Assembly (NCBI RefSeq): GCF_030816615.1 | Contig: NZ_JAUSYD010000001.1 | Coordinates: 1,302,001-1,366,000 of the forward strand | DNA: 64,000 nucleotides | DNA from: Streptomyces sp. B1I3 | Lineage (GTDB): Bacteria > Actinomycetota > Actinomycetes > Streptomycetales > Streptomycetaceae | Direction of reading: 5' to 3' | In this document: positions 14,702 through 23,112 of the stretch, in pieces | How the letters are laid out: each line of letters opens with the position of its first letter | Position numbering within the stretch: position 1 is the first letter of the stretch | The notes under the pieces: model-generated | What the model saw: the letters and a program-made list of their open reading frames with translations, nothing else | Told to the model about the DNA's origin: nothing | Database searches by the model: none | Program-made: the position numbers and the translations under genes

Positions 14702-16038
14702 TGCACGAGAGCGATGCCGGTCTCCTCGCCCCCGGCCGGGCCGGCTCCCCCGCCGAGACCGCGACCGGCGACCACGCCTTCCTCCAGGCCATGCTGGACG
14801 CCGAGGCGGCGCTGACACGGGCCCAGTCGGCCTGCGGTCTGGCACCGGCCGAGGCCGGTCCGGCGGTCACGGGGGCGGCCGACGCGGAACGCTTCGACGT
14901 AAGGGATCTCGCGCTGCGGGCGCGGTCCGGGGGCAATCCGGTGATTCCGCTGGTGGCCGACCTCTCGGCGGCGGTCGACCCGGACATGCGGCCCTATGTG
15001 CACCGGGGCGCGACCAGCCAGGACATCCTCGACACGGCGGCGATGCTGGTGGCGTACCGGACCCTCGCAGTCGTCCTCGGTGACCTGGGGCGGACGGCCG
15101 ACGCTCTGGAGAGGCTGTCGGCCGAGCACCGTGACACGCCGATGCCCGGCCGCACGCTGACCCAGCACGCCGTGCCCACCACCTTCGGGCTCAAGGCCGC
15201 GGGCTGGCGCTCACTGGTGCTGGACGCACGGGACCGGCTGCGCACCGTACGGGAGTCGCTCCCCGCCCAACTCGGGGGCGCGGCGGGCACCCTGGCCGCC
15301 TTCGGCGCATTCGCCCCGGGTGGGAGGGACGACGCCGCGCTGCGGCTCGTCACCGCGTACGCACGTGAAGTGGGCCTTGCCGCACCCCTGTTGCCCTGGC
15401 ACGCACTCCGCACCCCGGTCGCGGACCTGGCCGGGGCGCTCGCCTTCACAGCGGGTGCGCTCGGCAAGGCGGCGGGCGATGTGCTCACCCTCTCCCGCAC
15501 CGAGGTCGCCGAGCTCGCGGAGGGCGAGGGCGGTGGTTCCTCCGCCATGCCGCACAAGGCCAACCCGGTCCGTGCCACCCTGATCGCCGCCGCGGCCCGC
15601 CGTGCCCCGGGGGCGGCCGCCACGCTCTACGGCTCGCTCGTGGCCGAGGACGAACGGCCCGCCGGGGCCTGGCACGCCGAATGGGAGCCGCTGCGCGAGC
15701 TGTTGCGGCTGGTCGGCGGCGCCGCGCGGGACGCCGCCGGGCTCGCGGAGGACCTGACCGTCCTCCCGCAGGCCATGCGGGCCCATCTCGACCTCACCGG
15801 CGGGCTCATCACCTCGGAACGGGTGGCCGCCGTCGCCGCCGTCCGGGTGGGCCGCGCCCGCGCCAAGGAGATGCTCGCCGAGGCAGCCGGGCGGATGCGC
15901 GACGAGGGCGGTACCCTCGCCGAGGCGCTCGCCGGGGAGCCCGCGTTCGCCGGCGTCGACCTCGGAGAACTCACCGATCCCGTGCGGTACACCGGCTGCG
16001 CCGGGCCGCTCACCGACCGCGCCCTGGAGCGCCGATGA
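14701..16038 (+). CDS. pcaB: 3-carboxy-cis,cis-muconate cycloisomerase
   Basis: A 445-residue member of the fumarase/aspartase superfamily, with the signature GSSAMPHKANP (the flexible loop with the catalytic serine) and YVHRGATSQDILDTA. It cyclises 3-carboxymuconate to 4-carboxymuconolactone, the step after PcaHG. The true start is ATG 14701, overlapping the pcaG stop; the frame extends upstream into pcaG only as a shadow. The stop overlaps the pcaL start (ATGA). Confidence 0.94.
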   Translation: MHESDAGLLAPGRAGSPAETATGDHAFLQAMLDAEAALTRAQSACGLAPAEAGPAVTGAADAERFDVRDLALRARSGGNPVIPLVADLSAAVDPDMRPYVHRGATSQDILDTAAMLVAYRTLAVVLGDLGRTADALERLSAEHRDTPMPGRTLTQHAVPTTFGLKAAGWRSLVLDARDRLRTVRESLPAQLGGAAGTLAAFGAFAPGGRDDAALRLVTAYAREVGLAAPLLPWHALRTPVADLAGALAFTAGALGKAAGDVLTLSRTEVAELAEGEGGGSSAMPHKANPVRATLIAAAARRAPGAAATLYGSLVAEDERPAGAWHAEWEPLRELLRLVGGAARDAAGLAEDLTVLPQAMRAHLDLTGGLITSERVAAVAAVRVGRARAKEMLAEAAGRMRDEGGTLAEALAGEPAFAGVDLGELTDPVRYTGCAGPLTDRALERR

Positions 16039-17162
16039 CCACCCCAGCCGCTCGTCTTCCCCACCACCGCGCCGAGGGACCGGCCACCGCTCCCCCGCTG
16101 CTGCTCGGTCCGTCGCTCGGCACCTCCACCGCACTCTGGGACGGGGTCGCGCCCGAACTCTCCGCCACCCACCGGGTCGTGCGGTGGGACCTGCCCGGCC
16201 ACGGCGGATCGCCCGCCGGGCTGATCGGGCCCGGCGCGGACGTCGCGGATCTGGCCTCGCTGGTCCTGCGCCTCGCCGACTCGCTGTCCCTGGACCGGTT
16301 CTCGTACGCCGGGGTCTCGCTGGGCGGTGCCGTGGGCCTCTGGCTCGCCGTCCACCACCCGGAACGGCTCGACCGCCTCGCCGTCGTCTGCTCCTCCGCC
16401 CACTTCGGCGATCCCGGCCCGTGGCGGGAACGGGCCGCGCGCGTGCGCGCCGAGGGCATCGGCCCGGTCGCCGAGAGCGCTGCGGCCCGGTGGTTCACGC
16501 CCGGCTTCACCGCGCCCCGGCTGCTGGACGACCTCCTGGGCGTCGACCCGTCGTCGTACGCCGCCTGCTGCGACGCGCTCGCCGCCTACGACCTGCGGCC
16601 GGCGCTGTACGGGATCCGGGCGCCCACGCTGGTGATCGCGGGCCGTGAGGATCCGGCGACGCCGCCCGCGCATGCCCGGGAGATCGCCGACGCGGTACCG
16701 GGCGCCACCCTGATCGAGCTGCCGCGCGCCTCCCACCTGGCACCCGCCGAACGCCCCGCGGCCGTACGGGAGGCGCTGCGCGCCCACTTCGTCCCCGGGG
16801 AGCCCGGGGACGGGACGGCCGTCCGGCGCGAGGTCCTCGGCGACGCGCATGTGGACCGGGCGCAGGCCGCCACCACCGCGTTCACCGCTCGTTTCCAGGA
16901 CTTCATCACCCGCTACGCCTGGGGCGAGGTCTGGACCGATCCGACGCTCTCCCGGCGCGAGCGCAGCCTGATCACGCTGACCGCCCTCGTCGCGCACGGC
17001 CACCACGACGAACTGGCGATGCACGTCCGGGCCGCCGTGCGCAACGGGCTGACCCCGGAGGAGATCGGCGCGGCCCTCCTCCAGACGGGGGTCTACTGCG
17101 GGGTTCCCGCCGCGAACTCGGCGTTCGCCGTGGCGAAGCGGGTGCTGGCCGAGACGGAGTGA
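16035..17162 (+). CDS. pcaL: PcaL: fused 3-oxoadipate enol-lactonase / 4-carboxymuconolactone decarboxylase
   Basis: A 375-residue fusion. Residues 1-about 255 are an alpha/beta hydrolase (PcaD type) with oxyanion region LLLGPSLGTSTALWD, nucleophile S95 in GVSLGG and the terminal catalytic histidine in RASHLAPAE. Residues about 270-375 are the PcaC decarboxylase (TDPTLSRRERSLITLTALVA, HVRAAVRNGLTPEEI, YCGVPAANSAF). The order D-C is the known actinobacterial PcaL. It makes 3-oxoadipate; the pcaIJF genes that finish the pathway are not in this window. Confidence 0.95.
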   Translation: MTTPAARLPHHRAEGPATAPPLLLGPSLGTSTALWDGVAPELSATHRVVRWDLPGHGGSPAGLIGPGADVADLASLVLRLADSLSLDRFSYAGVSLGGAVGLWLAVHHPERLDRLAVVCSSAHFGDPGPWRERAARVRAEGIGPVAESAAARWFTPGFTAPRLLDDLLGVDPSSYAACCDALAAYDLRPALYGIRAPTLVIAGREDPATPPAHAREIADAVPGATLIELPRASHLAPAERPAAVREALRAHFVPGEPGDGTAVRREVLGDAHVDRAQAATTAFTARFQDFITRYAWGEVWTDPTLSRRERSLITLTALVAHGHHDELAMHVRAAVRNGLTPEEIGAALLQTGVYCGVPAANSAFAVAKRVLAETE

Positions 17163-17174
17163 GCGCGGGGGCCC

Positions 17175-17221
17175 GGCGGTGCTCGGGCGGGTCGGCCGTC
17201 TCCCCGTGACCGAGCACGCCC
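17175..17221. terminator. Terminator between convergent pcaL and the DUF2510 gene
   Basis: GTGCTCGG (17179-17186) pairs with CCGAGCAC (17210-17217), and the stem extends outward with GGCG/CGCC after a one-base bulge. It sits in the 71-bp gap between two convergent genes and could serve both. Confidence 0.5.
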
Positions 17222-17233
17222 CCGCCCCCGGGC

Positions 17234-18130
17234 TCAGCCGAAGCCGCGGGCGTCCTGCTTGAGTGCGGTGTCCACGGTGAGAGCCGTCGCCACCACGAGG
17301 CTCAGCAGCGGTTCGGGCAGCTGGTAGTGGATCTGCAGGACGTAGTTGTCGGCCGTGGTGAACATGGTCTTCGCCAGGCCTTCCCAGGTCTTGGTGATGC
17401 GGGCGATCTCGGCGTCGTTGTGGTCGACGATCGCGAAGTTCCAGGCGCGCCAGTTCTCGGCCTTGATCGCCCCGACCTTCTGCCCGTCGACCGTCATGGC
17501 GAAGTTGATCTTGCCGATGGCGTTCTGCTGGACGATCTCGCCCACGGGCCGGCCGTCCGGGCGCTGCACGATCACGCGGGACTTGATGAACTTCGCCGGC
17601 CGGGTCAGGAGCAGCTGCGGCCGCCCGTAGGCGTCGCGGATCTCCAGCCGGTGCGTCAGGTACTGGTCGACGCTGGAGACGAACCTGAGCACCTTGCGCA
17701 GGGCGCTCTGGCCGACCTGGACGACCGAACCGACCGTGTTCCCCTGCTGGTCGAAGACGCGGTATTCGTTCGTGACCTCGATCAGCTTGGCCTTCTGGTT
17801 CACGACCAGGACCTGCTGGTCGAACAGCGAGCCGGAGCTGACGGCCCCCTGCTGCGGAGGCACCTGGTGCTGAGGCACCGCCTGCGGGCCCCCCGCCGCC
17901 TGTGGTTGCGCGGCGGCCTGACCGAAGGCGGGAGCCTGACCGAAGGCGGGAGCCTGCGCCGGCGCGGAAGCCGGGGCGTGGACGGTCTGCGCGGCCGGGC
18001 CCTGGGCAGCCGGGCCTTGCGCCGGGTGCGTGTGCTCGGTCCACCGGGAGCCGTCCCAGTAGCGCAGCAGCTGGGGTGCGCCGTGGGGGTCCGGGTGCCA
18101 TCCCGCAGGTATGTTCGATTGCGTTGTCAC
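17234..18130 (-). CDS. DUF2510 plus LURP-one/phospholipid-scramblase-like protein
   Basis: A 298-residue protein in three parts. Residues about 8-35 are a DUF2510 motif (GWHPDPHGAPQLLRYWDGSRW), usual at the N-terminus of actinobacterial membrane-associated proteins. Residues about 38-98 are an Ala/Gln/Pro linker with exact duplications (AQGPAAQGPAAQ and APAFGQAPAFGQ). Residues about 100-298 are a LURP-one/scramblase-like beta-barrel (QVLVVNQKAKLIEVTNEYRV and ending in a hydrophobic helix, LSLVVATALTV). The start is GTG 18130; GATAAT lies only 8 bp before it, so the transcript may be nearly leaderless. Function in bacteria is unknown. Confidence 0.82.
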   Translation of the reverse strand: MTTQSNIPAGWHPDPHGAPQLLRYWDGSRWTEHTHPAQGPAAQGPAAQTVHAPASAPAQAPAFGQAPAFGQAAAQPQAAGGPQAVPQHQVPPQQGAVSSGSLFDQQVLVVNQKAKLIEVTNEYRVFDQQGNTVGSVVQVGQSALRKVLRFVSSVDQYLTHRLEIRDAYGRPQLLLTRPAKFIKSRVIVQRPDGRPVGEIVQQNAIGKINFAMTVDGQKVGAIKAENWRAWNFAIVDHNDAEIARITKTWEGLAKTMFTTADNYVLQIHYQLPEPLLSLVVATALTVDTALKQDARGFG

Positions 18131-18200
18131 CGGGGCACATTATCCTGCCAAGCTGTGGACCCGACTCATTGAAATTTCACACACCACTACGATGGCGGCG

Positions 18201-18623
18201 ATGACCAGGACGAGTGGGCGAACGGACCGGCGACGGGGTGGTTCCGCCCTGCCCGCCTCGCTGGGCTGGGTACTGGTCCTCGTGGCCGTGGTCTTCTGCT
18301 GCTCCCCCGCCGCGGCCTCCGCGCACCACACCGACGCCTCCCCCGCATCCGCCGCCCGGACGTTCACCCCGGTACTCGCCGCGCCGGTGTCGGTCGTCAC
18401 GGCCGATGCGCCGGGTGAGCGCGGGATCGGCAGCTCCTGCCACGGTGCGACGAACCACTCGACGCCCGTCGTGCTGCCCGGGCCCACCGCCCCCGTGGCA
18501 CTCCCCTGTCCCTCGGCCGTGGCACCGCCCGGTCCGCTCACCGGGGGCGAGGCCATCCGCGGCCCCTCCGACGACGGAGTCGGCGCCGTGGACCATCTCC
18601 GTCTGCAGGTCCAGCGGATCTAG
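18201..18623 (+). CDS. Small secreted or membrane-anchored protein of unknown function
   Basis: A 140-residue protein. Basic residues (RTDRRRGG) precede one hydrophobic segment (WVLVLVAVVFCCSPAAASAHH), a likely signal peptide with cleavage near ASA-HH. The exported part is Pro/Ala-rich with two isolated cysteines (SSCHGATNH and PCPSA). I choose ATG 18201 because TACGAT, a -10-like element, ends seven bases before it, which would make the message leaderless; ATG 18192 is possible. It precedes the DUF3105-DUF305 pair by 116 nt on the same strand and may be part of the same exported system. No known domain recognised. Confidence 0.55.
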   Translation: MTRTSGRTDRRRGGSALPASLGWVLVLVAVVFCCSPAAASAHHTDASPASAARTFTPVLAAPVSVVTADAPGERGIGSSCHGATNHSTPVVLPGPTAPVALPCPSAVAPPGPLTGGEAIRGPSDDGVGAVDHLRLQVQRI

Positions 18624-18739
18624 GAGGACCGGATCCGCCCCTCCCGCCGTCACACGGCGCCGGGGGCGGCGTTCCGTACGCCCCCTGATCCCGCGTCGCG
18701 CGCCCCCGTGCGGGCGACCGCCGAAACCGAGGACCTCAC

Positions 18740-19390
18740 ATGGCTTCCGCCAAGAACCAGAACACCCCTTCCGCCGCCCGCCGCGCCAAGCTGGAGGAGG
18801 CCCGCCGCAAGGAGCGGGCTCGCGAGCGCCGCAGCCGCGTCATCACCATCACCGCCGCCGTCGCCGTGGTCGCCGCGCTCGTCGCCGGCGGTGGCTACCT
18901 CGTGTCGGCCGCCGACGAGCAGGACAAGGCCGAGGAGCGGGCGAAGACCTCCCCGGTCACCGGCGAGCGGTCCTGGGACAAGCTGACGCAGAACCACGTC
19001 GAGAAGGACGTCGACTACCCGATGAACCCGCCCGTCGGCGGTGACCACGACCCGGTCTGGATGAACTGCGACGCCGACGTCTACACGGAGGCGATACCGG
19101 ACGAGAACGCGGTCCACTCGCTGGAGCACGGCGCCGTCTGGGTCACCTACAACGACAAGGCGAAGGACGCGGACGTCAAGGCACTCGCCGAGCGCGTGTC
19201 CGGGACGCCCTACTCGCTGATGAGCCCGGTGACCGACCAGGACGACCCTCTGATGCTCAGCGCCTGGGGCAAGCAGATCACGGTGAAGAGCGCCACCGAC
19301 ACACGCGTCGCGCAGTTCTTCACCAAGTACGTCCAGGGCCCCCAGACCCCGGAGCCGGGCGCCGCCTGCAGCGGCGGGGTCGCCAAGTGA
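18740..19390 (+). CDS. DUF3105 membrane-anchored protein
   Basis: A 216-residue protein. A highly charged cytoplasmic N-terminus (RRAKLEEARRKERARERR) leads into one membrane helix (about residues 35-56), then an external DUF3105 domain with its conserved core MNPPVGGDHDPVWMNCD and HSLEHGAVWVTY, rich in His, Asp and Cys and resembling a metal-binding surface. DUF3105 genes are usually next to DUF305 genes in actinobacteria, as here (GTGA overlap). The function is not established; copper or silver handling is a reasonable guess from the partner. Confidence 0.88.
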   Translation: MASAKNQNTPSAARRAKLEEARRKERARERRSRVITITAAVAVVAALVAGGGYLVSAADEQDKAEERAKTSPVTGERSWDKLTQNHVEKDVDYPMNPPVGGDHDPVWMNCDADVYTEAIPDENAVHSLEHGAVWVTYNDKAKDADVKALAERVSGTPYSLMSPVTDQDDPLMLSAWGKQITVKSATDTRVAQFFTKYVQGPQTPEPGAACSGGVAK

Positions 19391-20031
19391 CGCCGGCCGT
19401 GCGCGTCCCCCGTCCTCTGGTCCTGGCGGGCTCCGTGATCTTCCTGGTGGCCGTGGGGCTGATCCTGCTGATGGTCGTACGCCCCTCGGCGGCCTCCTCT
19501 TCGGATTCCGCGGCGTCCGTCCCCGCGGAGTCCTCGGTGGACGTCGGGTTCGCCCGGGACATGTCGGTCCACCATCAGCAGGCGGTGGAGATGGCGTTCA
19601 TCGTCCGGGACCGGACGGGCGACGAGGACGTGCGGCGGCTCGCGTACGACATCATCAACACCCAGGCCAACCAGCGCGGCATGATGCTGGGCTGGCTGGA
19701 GGCATGGGGCAGGCCCAAGAGCCCGGACCGGCCGCGCATGGAATGGATGGGCCACCCGGCTCCCGCCGGGACCGGCGGTTCCCTGATGCCGGGCATGGCG
19801 ACCGACACGCAGCTCGACCGGCTGCGTGGTGCCACGGGCAAGGACGCGGAGGTGCTGTTCCTCCGGCTGATGACCGTCCACCACCGCGCCGGTGCCGACA
19901 TGGCGCAGGCGGCGGCCGGCTCGGCCGGGACGGAGGAGATCAGGAACCTGGCGGCGGGTATGGCGCGCGCCCAGGAGTCCGAGATCGCCCTCATGGCCGA
20001 CATGCTGAAGGAGCGGGGCGCGGGGGCCTGA
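19387..20031 (+). CDS. DUF305 protein, putative exported copper/silver-binding protein
   Basis: A 214-residue protein with an N-terminal membrane segment (VLAGSVIFLVAVGLILLMVV) and a four-helix DUF305 domain. The paired histidine motifs RDMSVHHQQAVEMA and RLMTVHHRAGADMA plus Met-rich stretches (MEWMGHP, LMPGMAT) are the known family features; the cyanobacterial relative CopM binds copper outside the cytoplasm. Translation is coupled to DUF3105 by a GTGA overlap. Role in metal tolerance is inference from the family. Confidence 0.88.
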   Translation: MTPAVRVPRPLVLAGSVIFLVAVGLILLMVVRPSAASSSDSAASVPAESSVDVGFARDMSVHHQQAVEMAFIVRDRTGDEDVRRLAYDIINTQANQRGMMLGWLEAWGRPKSPDRPRMEWMGHPAPAGTGGSLMPGMATDTQLDRLRGATGKDAEVLFLRLMTVHHRAGADMAQAAAGSAGTEEIRNLAAGMARAQESEIALMADMLKERGAGA

Positions 20032-20405
20032 GCCTGCGGGCCGCGGGCCCGTGCGCGGTCCTCGCGGGCCTGAGCCTCCGCCGCGGGCCCTTGCGCGCGG
20101 TCCGCGACGCCGCGCAGGGGCCCGCCACGCGGCGCCCGCCGCGCATGGGCCCTCGCAGGCGGTTCGTCGTACGCGTGTCACGGCACACCTCCCCGCACGC
20201 CGCCGCGCGTCCGGCGTCCGGCCCTGTGTGCTCCACCCCGCGTGCGCTCGCCCCCGTACGCCCCGCCCCGTGCGTGTCGCCGGGCACGTGCGCGAATTCA
20301 CCCGGTGCCCATGCCCTCCTCATCGTGCGGACACCTGGACACCTCGCGGTCGCCCGACACTTCCCGACGAGTCATGGACATGTCCCCGAACGACAGGAAG
20401 CATTC
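20032..20405 (+). other. Intergenic region before the phytase gene
   Basis: About 370 bp, extremely G+C rich in its first third. It holds an imperfect direct repeat, CGCGGGCCCGTGCGCGGTCC (20041-20060) and CGCGGGCCCTTGCGCGCGG (20082-20100), which can fold strongly and may end the DUF305 transcript. Nearer the phytase start the sequence is less G+C rich and should hold its promoter, but I see no convincing -35/-10 pair. Confidence 0.5.
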
Positions 20406-21710
20406 GTGCGCATGCACCGATCCCCGCGCCTTGCGGCCACCGCCCTCCTCGGTACGGCTCTGGTCACCCTCGTCCCGCTGTCCCCCGCGCACGCGCACAC
20501 CCTGCCGGCCGTCCCGGCAACGGCCGAGACGGCGCCGCTGTACGACGACGAGGCGGGCGGCAACGCCGACGCCGACGACCCGGCGATCTGGCGCAACGCA
20601 CCCGCTCCGGAACGCAGCCTGGTCGTGGCGACCGCCAAGGAGGGCGGTCTCAGGGTCTACGGTCTGGACGCGGGCCTTGTCCAGTCGGTCCCGGCCCCCG
20701 CACCCGCGGCCGAGGGCGACGCCCCCGGCCGGTTCAACAACGTCGACCTCGTCACCGGACTGCGGACCCCGGCGGGCCGGTCGGACGTGGCCGTGGTGAG
20801 CGACCGGGGCAACGACCGGCTCCGCATCTACCGCATCGACCCGTCGCAGCCCGGCGGGCCGCTGAAGGACGTCACGGACCCCGCAGCCGCCCCTGTCTTC
20901 TCGGCCGGCCAGGCGGAGATCAACGACCAGCGGACCGCATACGGTCTGGCCGCCTGGCAGGACCGTGCCACGGGGCGCTCCTACGCCCTCGTCAGCCGGC
21001 GCAACACCACCGAGCTCGCACTGCTCGAACTGCGGCCGACGGCTTCGGGCACGGTCGGCTACCGCGTGGTGCGCAAGCTCGCGCTCCCGTCGTCCTTCCG
21101 GCTCCCGGACGGCACCTCCTGGACCCCGTGCGGCGAGCCGGGCGAGGGCCCGCAGGTCGAGGGCATGGTGGTGGACCCTGCCGACGGCACCCTCTACGCC
21201 GGTCAGGAGGACGTCGGCATCTGGCGGATCCCGGCGGCGCTGGACGGGAAGCCGGTCCTGGTGGACAAGGTCCGCGAGTACGGCGTCCCGGGGGCGTACG
21301 ACCCGCTGACCGAGGAGTGCGAGGCCGGTTCGGACCCCGGCTTCGGCGGGAAGCGGCTGGCGGCGGACGTCGAGGGCCTGACCCTCTACCAGGAGCCGGA
21401 CGGCGACGGCTACCTCATGGCCTCCAGCCAGGGTGACAGCACCTTCGCCCTGTACGACCGCGAGATCTCCGAGGACAACGAGTACGAGGGCGGGTTCCGG
21501 ATCACCGGCGCCTCCGCCGACCTGGACGGCAGCGAGGAGTGCGACGGCGCCGCCGTGCTCAACGCGCCGCTCGGCTCCCGCTACCCGCGCGGTCTGCTCG
21601 TCGTCCAGGACGGACACGAGACCTCCGCCTCCGGTGGTGAGGAGGACCGGGAGGCGACCGGTTTCACGTTCGTCGACCTGGGTGCGGTGGCCGACGCCGC
21701 GGACATGTAG
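20406..21710 (+). CDS. Secreted beta-propeller phytase (3-phytase, BPP family)
   Basis: A 434-residue exported enzyme. A signal peptide (about residues 1-30, ending SPAHAHT) precedes the six-bladed BPP fold, with conserved ADADDPAIW, GRFNNVDLVTGL, VVSDRGNDRLRIYRID and EGMVVDPADGTLYAGQEDVG segments that bind calcium and phytate. The reaction is calcium-dependent stepwise removal of phosphate from phytate outside the cell. I start at GTG 20406, five bases after AGGAAG; ATG 20412 is also possible. The frame is open far upstream, but that part is non-coding. It is probably expressed alone. Confidence 0.9.
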   Translation: MRMHRSPRLAATALLGTALVTLVPLSPAHAHTLPAVPATAETAPLYDDEAGGNADADDPAIWRNAPAPERSLVVATAKEGGLRVYGLDAGLVQSVPAPAPAAEGDAPGRFNNVDLVTGLRTPAGRSDVAVVSDRGNDRLRIYRIDPSQPGGPLKDVTDPAAAPVFSAGQAEINDQRTAYGLAAWQDRATGRSYALVSRRNTTELALLELRPTASGTVGYRVVRKLALPSSFRLPDGTSWTPCGEPGEGPQVEGMVVDPADGTLYAGQEDVGIWRIPAALDGKPVLVDKVREYGVPGAYDPLTEECEAGSDPGFGGKRLAADVEGLTLYQEPDGDGYLMASSQGDSTFALYDREISEDNEYEGGFRITGASADLDGSEECDGAAVLNAPLGSRYPRGLLVVQDGHETSASGGEEDREATGFTFVDLGAVADAADM

Positions 21711-21775
21711 GGGACGGGCCGGGCCCCCTGCCGCCGGTACCGCGTCGTCGCACATCGCATAGGCTCGCCGACGAT

Positions 21776-23032
21776 ATGAAGAACTACCTCTCGCCCCTGG
21801 GACCCAAGGCGGACAAGGACACCGTACGGCGTCACAACCTGAGCCTCGTGCTGCGTGCGGTGCGGGACGAGGGCGAGGCCGGCGAGGCCACCAGGGCGGG
21901 GGTCTCGGCCCGGGTGGGTCTCACCCGGGCCGCGGTGTCCTCCCTGGTCGAGCAGTTGCTGGACAGCGGCTTCCTCACGGAGTCGGGCAAGACGTTCAGC
22001 GGGCAGGCGGGGCGCCCCGGCACGGCCCTCAAGGTCGCGCGCACCGGCCCGGCCGGGCTCGGCGTGGAGATCAACATCGATTACGTCTCGGTCTGCGTCG
22101 TGGACCTGGCCGGCACCGGCCGGGTCCGGCAGACCGAGCACCTGGACAACCGCGGCTCCGCGCCCGGCGACGTGCTGGCCAGGGCGGCCGGCATCGCCGC
22201 GCGCACCCTCGGCTCGGCGCGCGAGCAGGGCCTGTACCCGGTCGGGGCGGCACTCGCGCTGCCGGGCCTCGTCTCGGGCGGTACGGTGCGCCAGGCGCCG
22301 AACCTGGGCTGGAACCAGGTGGCGGCCGAGGACTTGTTCGCCGAGGCCCTCGCCGGGCTGTGCCCCGGTTCGCCCGCACTGCCCGTGCGCTCGGAGAACG
22401 AGGCGAATCTGGCGGCGCTGGCGGAACTGTGGTTCGGCGGGCTCGACGCGGTGCGCAGCTTCCTCTACCTGACGGGCGAGATCGGTGTCGGTGGCGCCCT
22501 GGTCCTCGACGGCCGGCTGCTGCGCGGGGCGCACGGCTTCGCGGGGGAGATCGGGCACGTGGTGGTGGATCCGGCGGGGCCGGAGTGCCGGTGCGGTTCG
22601 CGCGGCTGCCTCGAGCAGTACGCGGGTCAGACGGCGCTGCTGCGAGCGGCCGGCGTCGACGAGGCCGGCGGCGGGGCCGCCGGGGTGATGGAGCTGGAGC
22701 GGCGCGCGCGGGCCGGGGACGCCCGGGCGGTCGCCGCGGTGGCCGGGGCGGGCCGGATGCTCGGGCAGGTCCTGTCCGGTGCGGTCAACCTGTTCGACCC
22801 GGACGCGGTGGTACTGGGCGGGATCTACCGGGGCCTGATGCCGTGGCTCTCGCCTCCCGCAGACGAGGAACTGACGGGCCGGGTGGTCTCCGGGCTCTGG
22901 TCCCCGGGCAGCGGCCGGCTGCGCGCGTCGTCCGTCGCGGGTGACGCGGCGCGGGGTGCGGCGGCCCTCGTGGTGCAGGACGTCCTGGCGGACCCGGTGG
23001 CGTACGCGCGGCCCGCGCCGGTGGAGGCCTAG
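21776..23032 (+). CDS. ROK-family transcriptional regulator (XylR-like)
   Basis: A 418-residue regulator: N-terminal winged HTH (about residues 15-85, VRRHNLSLVLRAVRDEGEA and VGLTRAAVSSLVEQLLDSG), then a ROK sugar-sensing domain with GEIGVGGALVLDGRLLRGAHG and the zinc motif CRCGSRGCLEQY. It lies next to xylA and xylB, and ROK proteins of this type (XylR) repress xylose genes until xylose binds, so that role is likely. TAGGCT ends 10 bp before the ATG, implying a leader of only a few bases. It converges with xylA on a shared terminator. Confidence 0.85.
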   Translation: MKNYLSPLGPKADKDTVRRHNLSLVLRAVRDEGEAGEATRAGVSARVGLTRAAVSSLVEQLLDSGFLTESGKTFSGQAGRPGTALKVARTGPAGLGVEINIDYVSVCVVDLAGTGRVRQTEHLDNRGSAPGDVLARAAGIAARTLGSAREQGLYPVGAALALPGLVSGGTVRQAPNLGWNQVAAEDLFAEALAGLCPGSPALPVRSENEANLAALAELWFGGLDAVRSFLYLTGEIGVGGALVLDGRLLRGAHGFAGEIGHVVVDPAGPECRCGSRGCLEQYAGQTALLRAAGVDEAGGGAAGVMELERRARAGDARAVAAVAGAGRMLGQVLSGAVNLFDPDAVVLGGIYRGLMPWLSPPADEELTGRVVSGLWSPGSGRLRASSVAGDAARGAAALVVQDVLADPVAYARPAPVEA

Positions 23033-23066
23033 GTGTTCTGTCCAGGGAGGTTGTGGACGGGCCCAC

Positions 23067-23103
23067 GACAGGGGTACGGGGCGGGTCGGCCCGTACCCCT
23101 GTC
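23067..23103. terminator. Strong bidirectional terminator between the ROK gene and xylA
   Basis: GACAGGGGTACGGG pairs perfectly with CCCGTACCCCTGTC (14 bp) around a nine-base loop, placed in the 80-bp gap between convergent genes. Confidence 0.9.
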
Positions 23104-23112
23104 GCCGCCGGA

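Noticed and set aside
20296..20306. ATTCACCCGGT, resembling half of a PHO box before the phytase gene
   Set aside because: Phosphate-regulon boxes need at least two adjacent 11-bp units; the second unit is not convincing.
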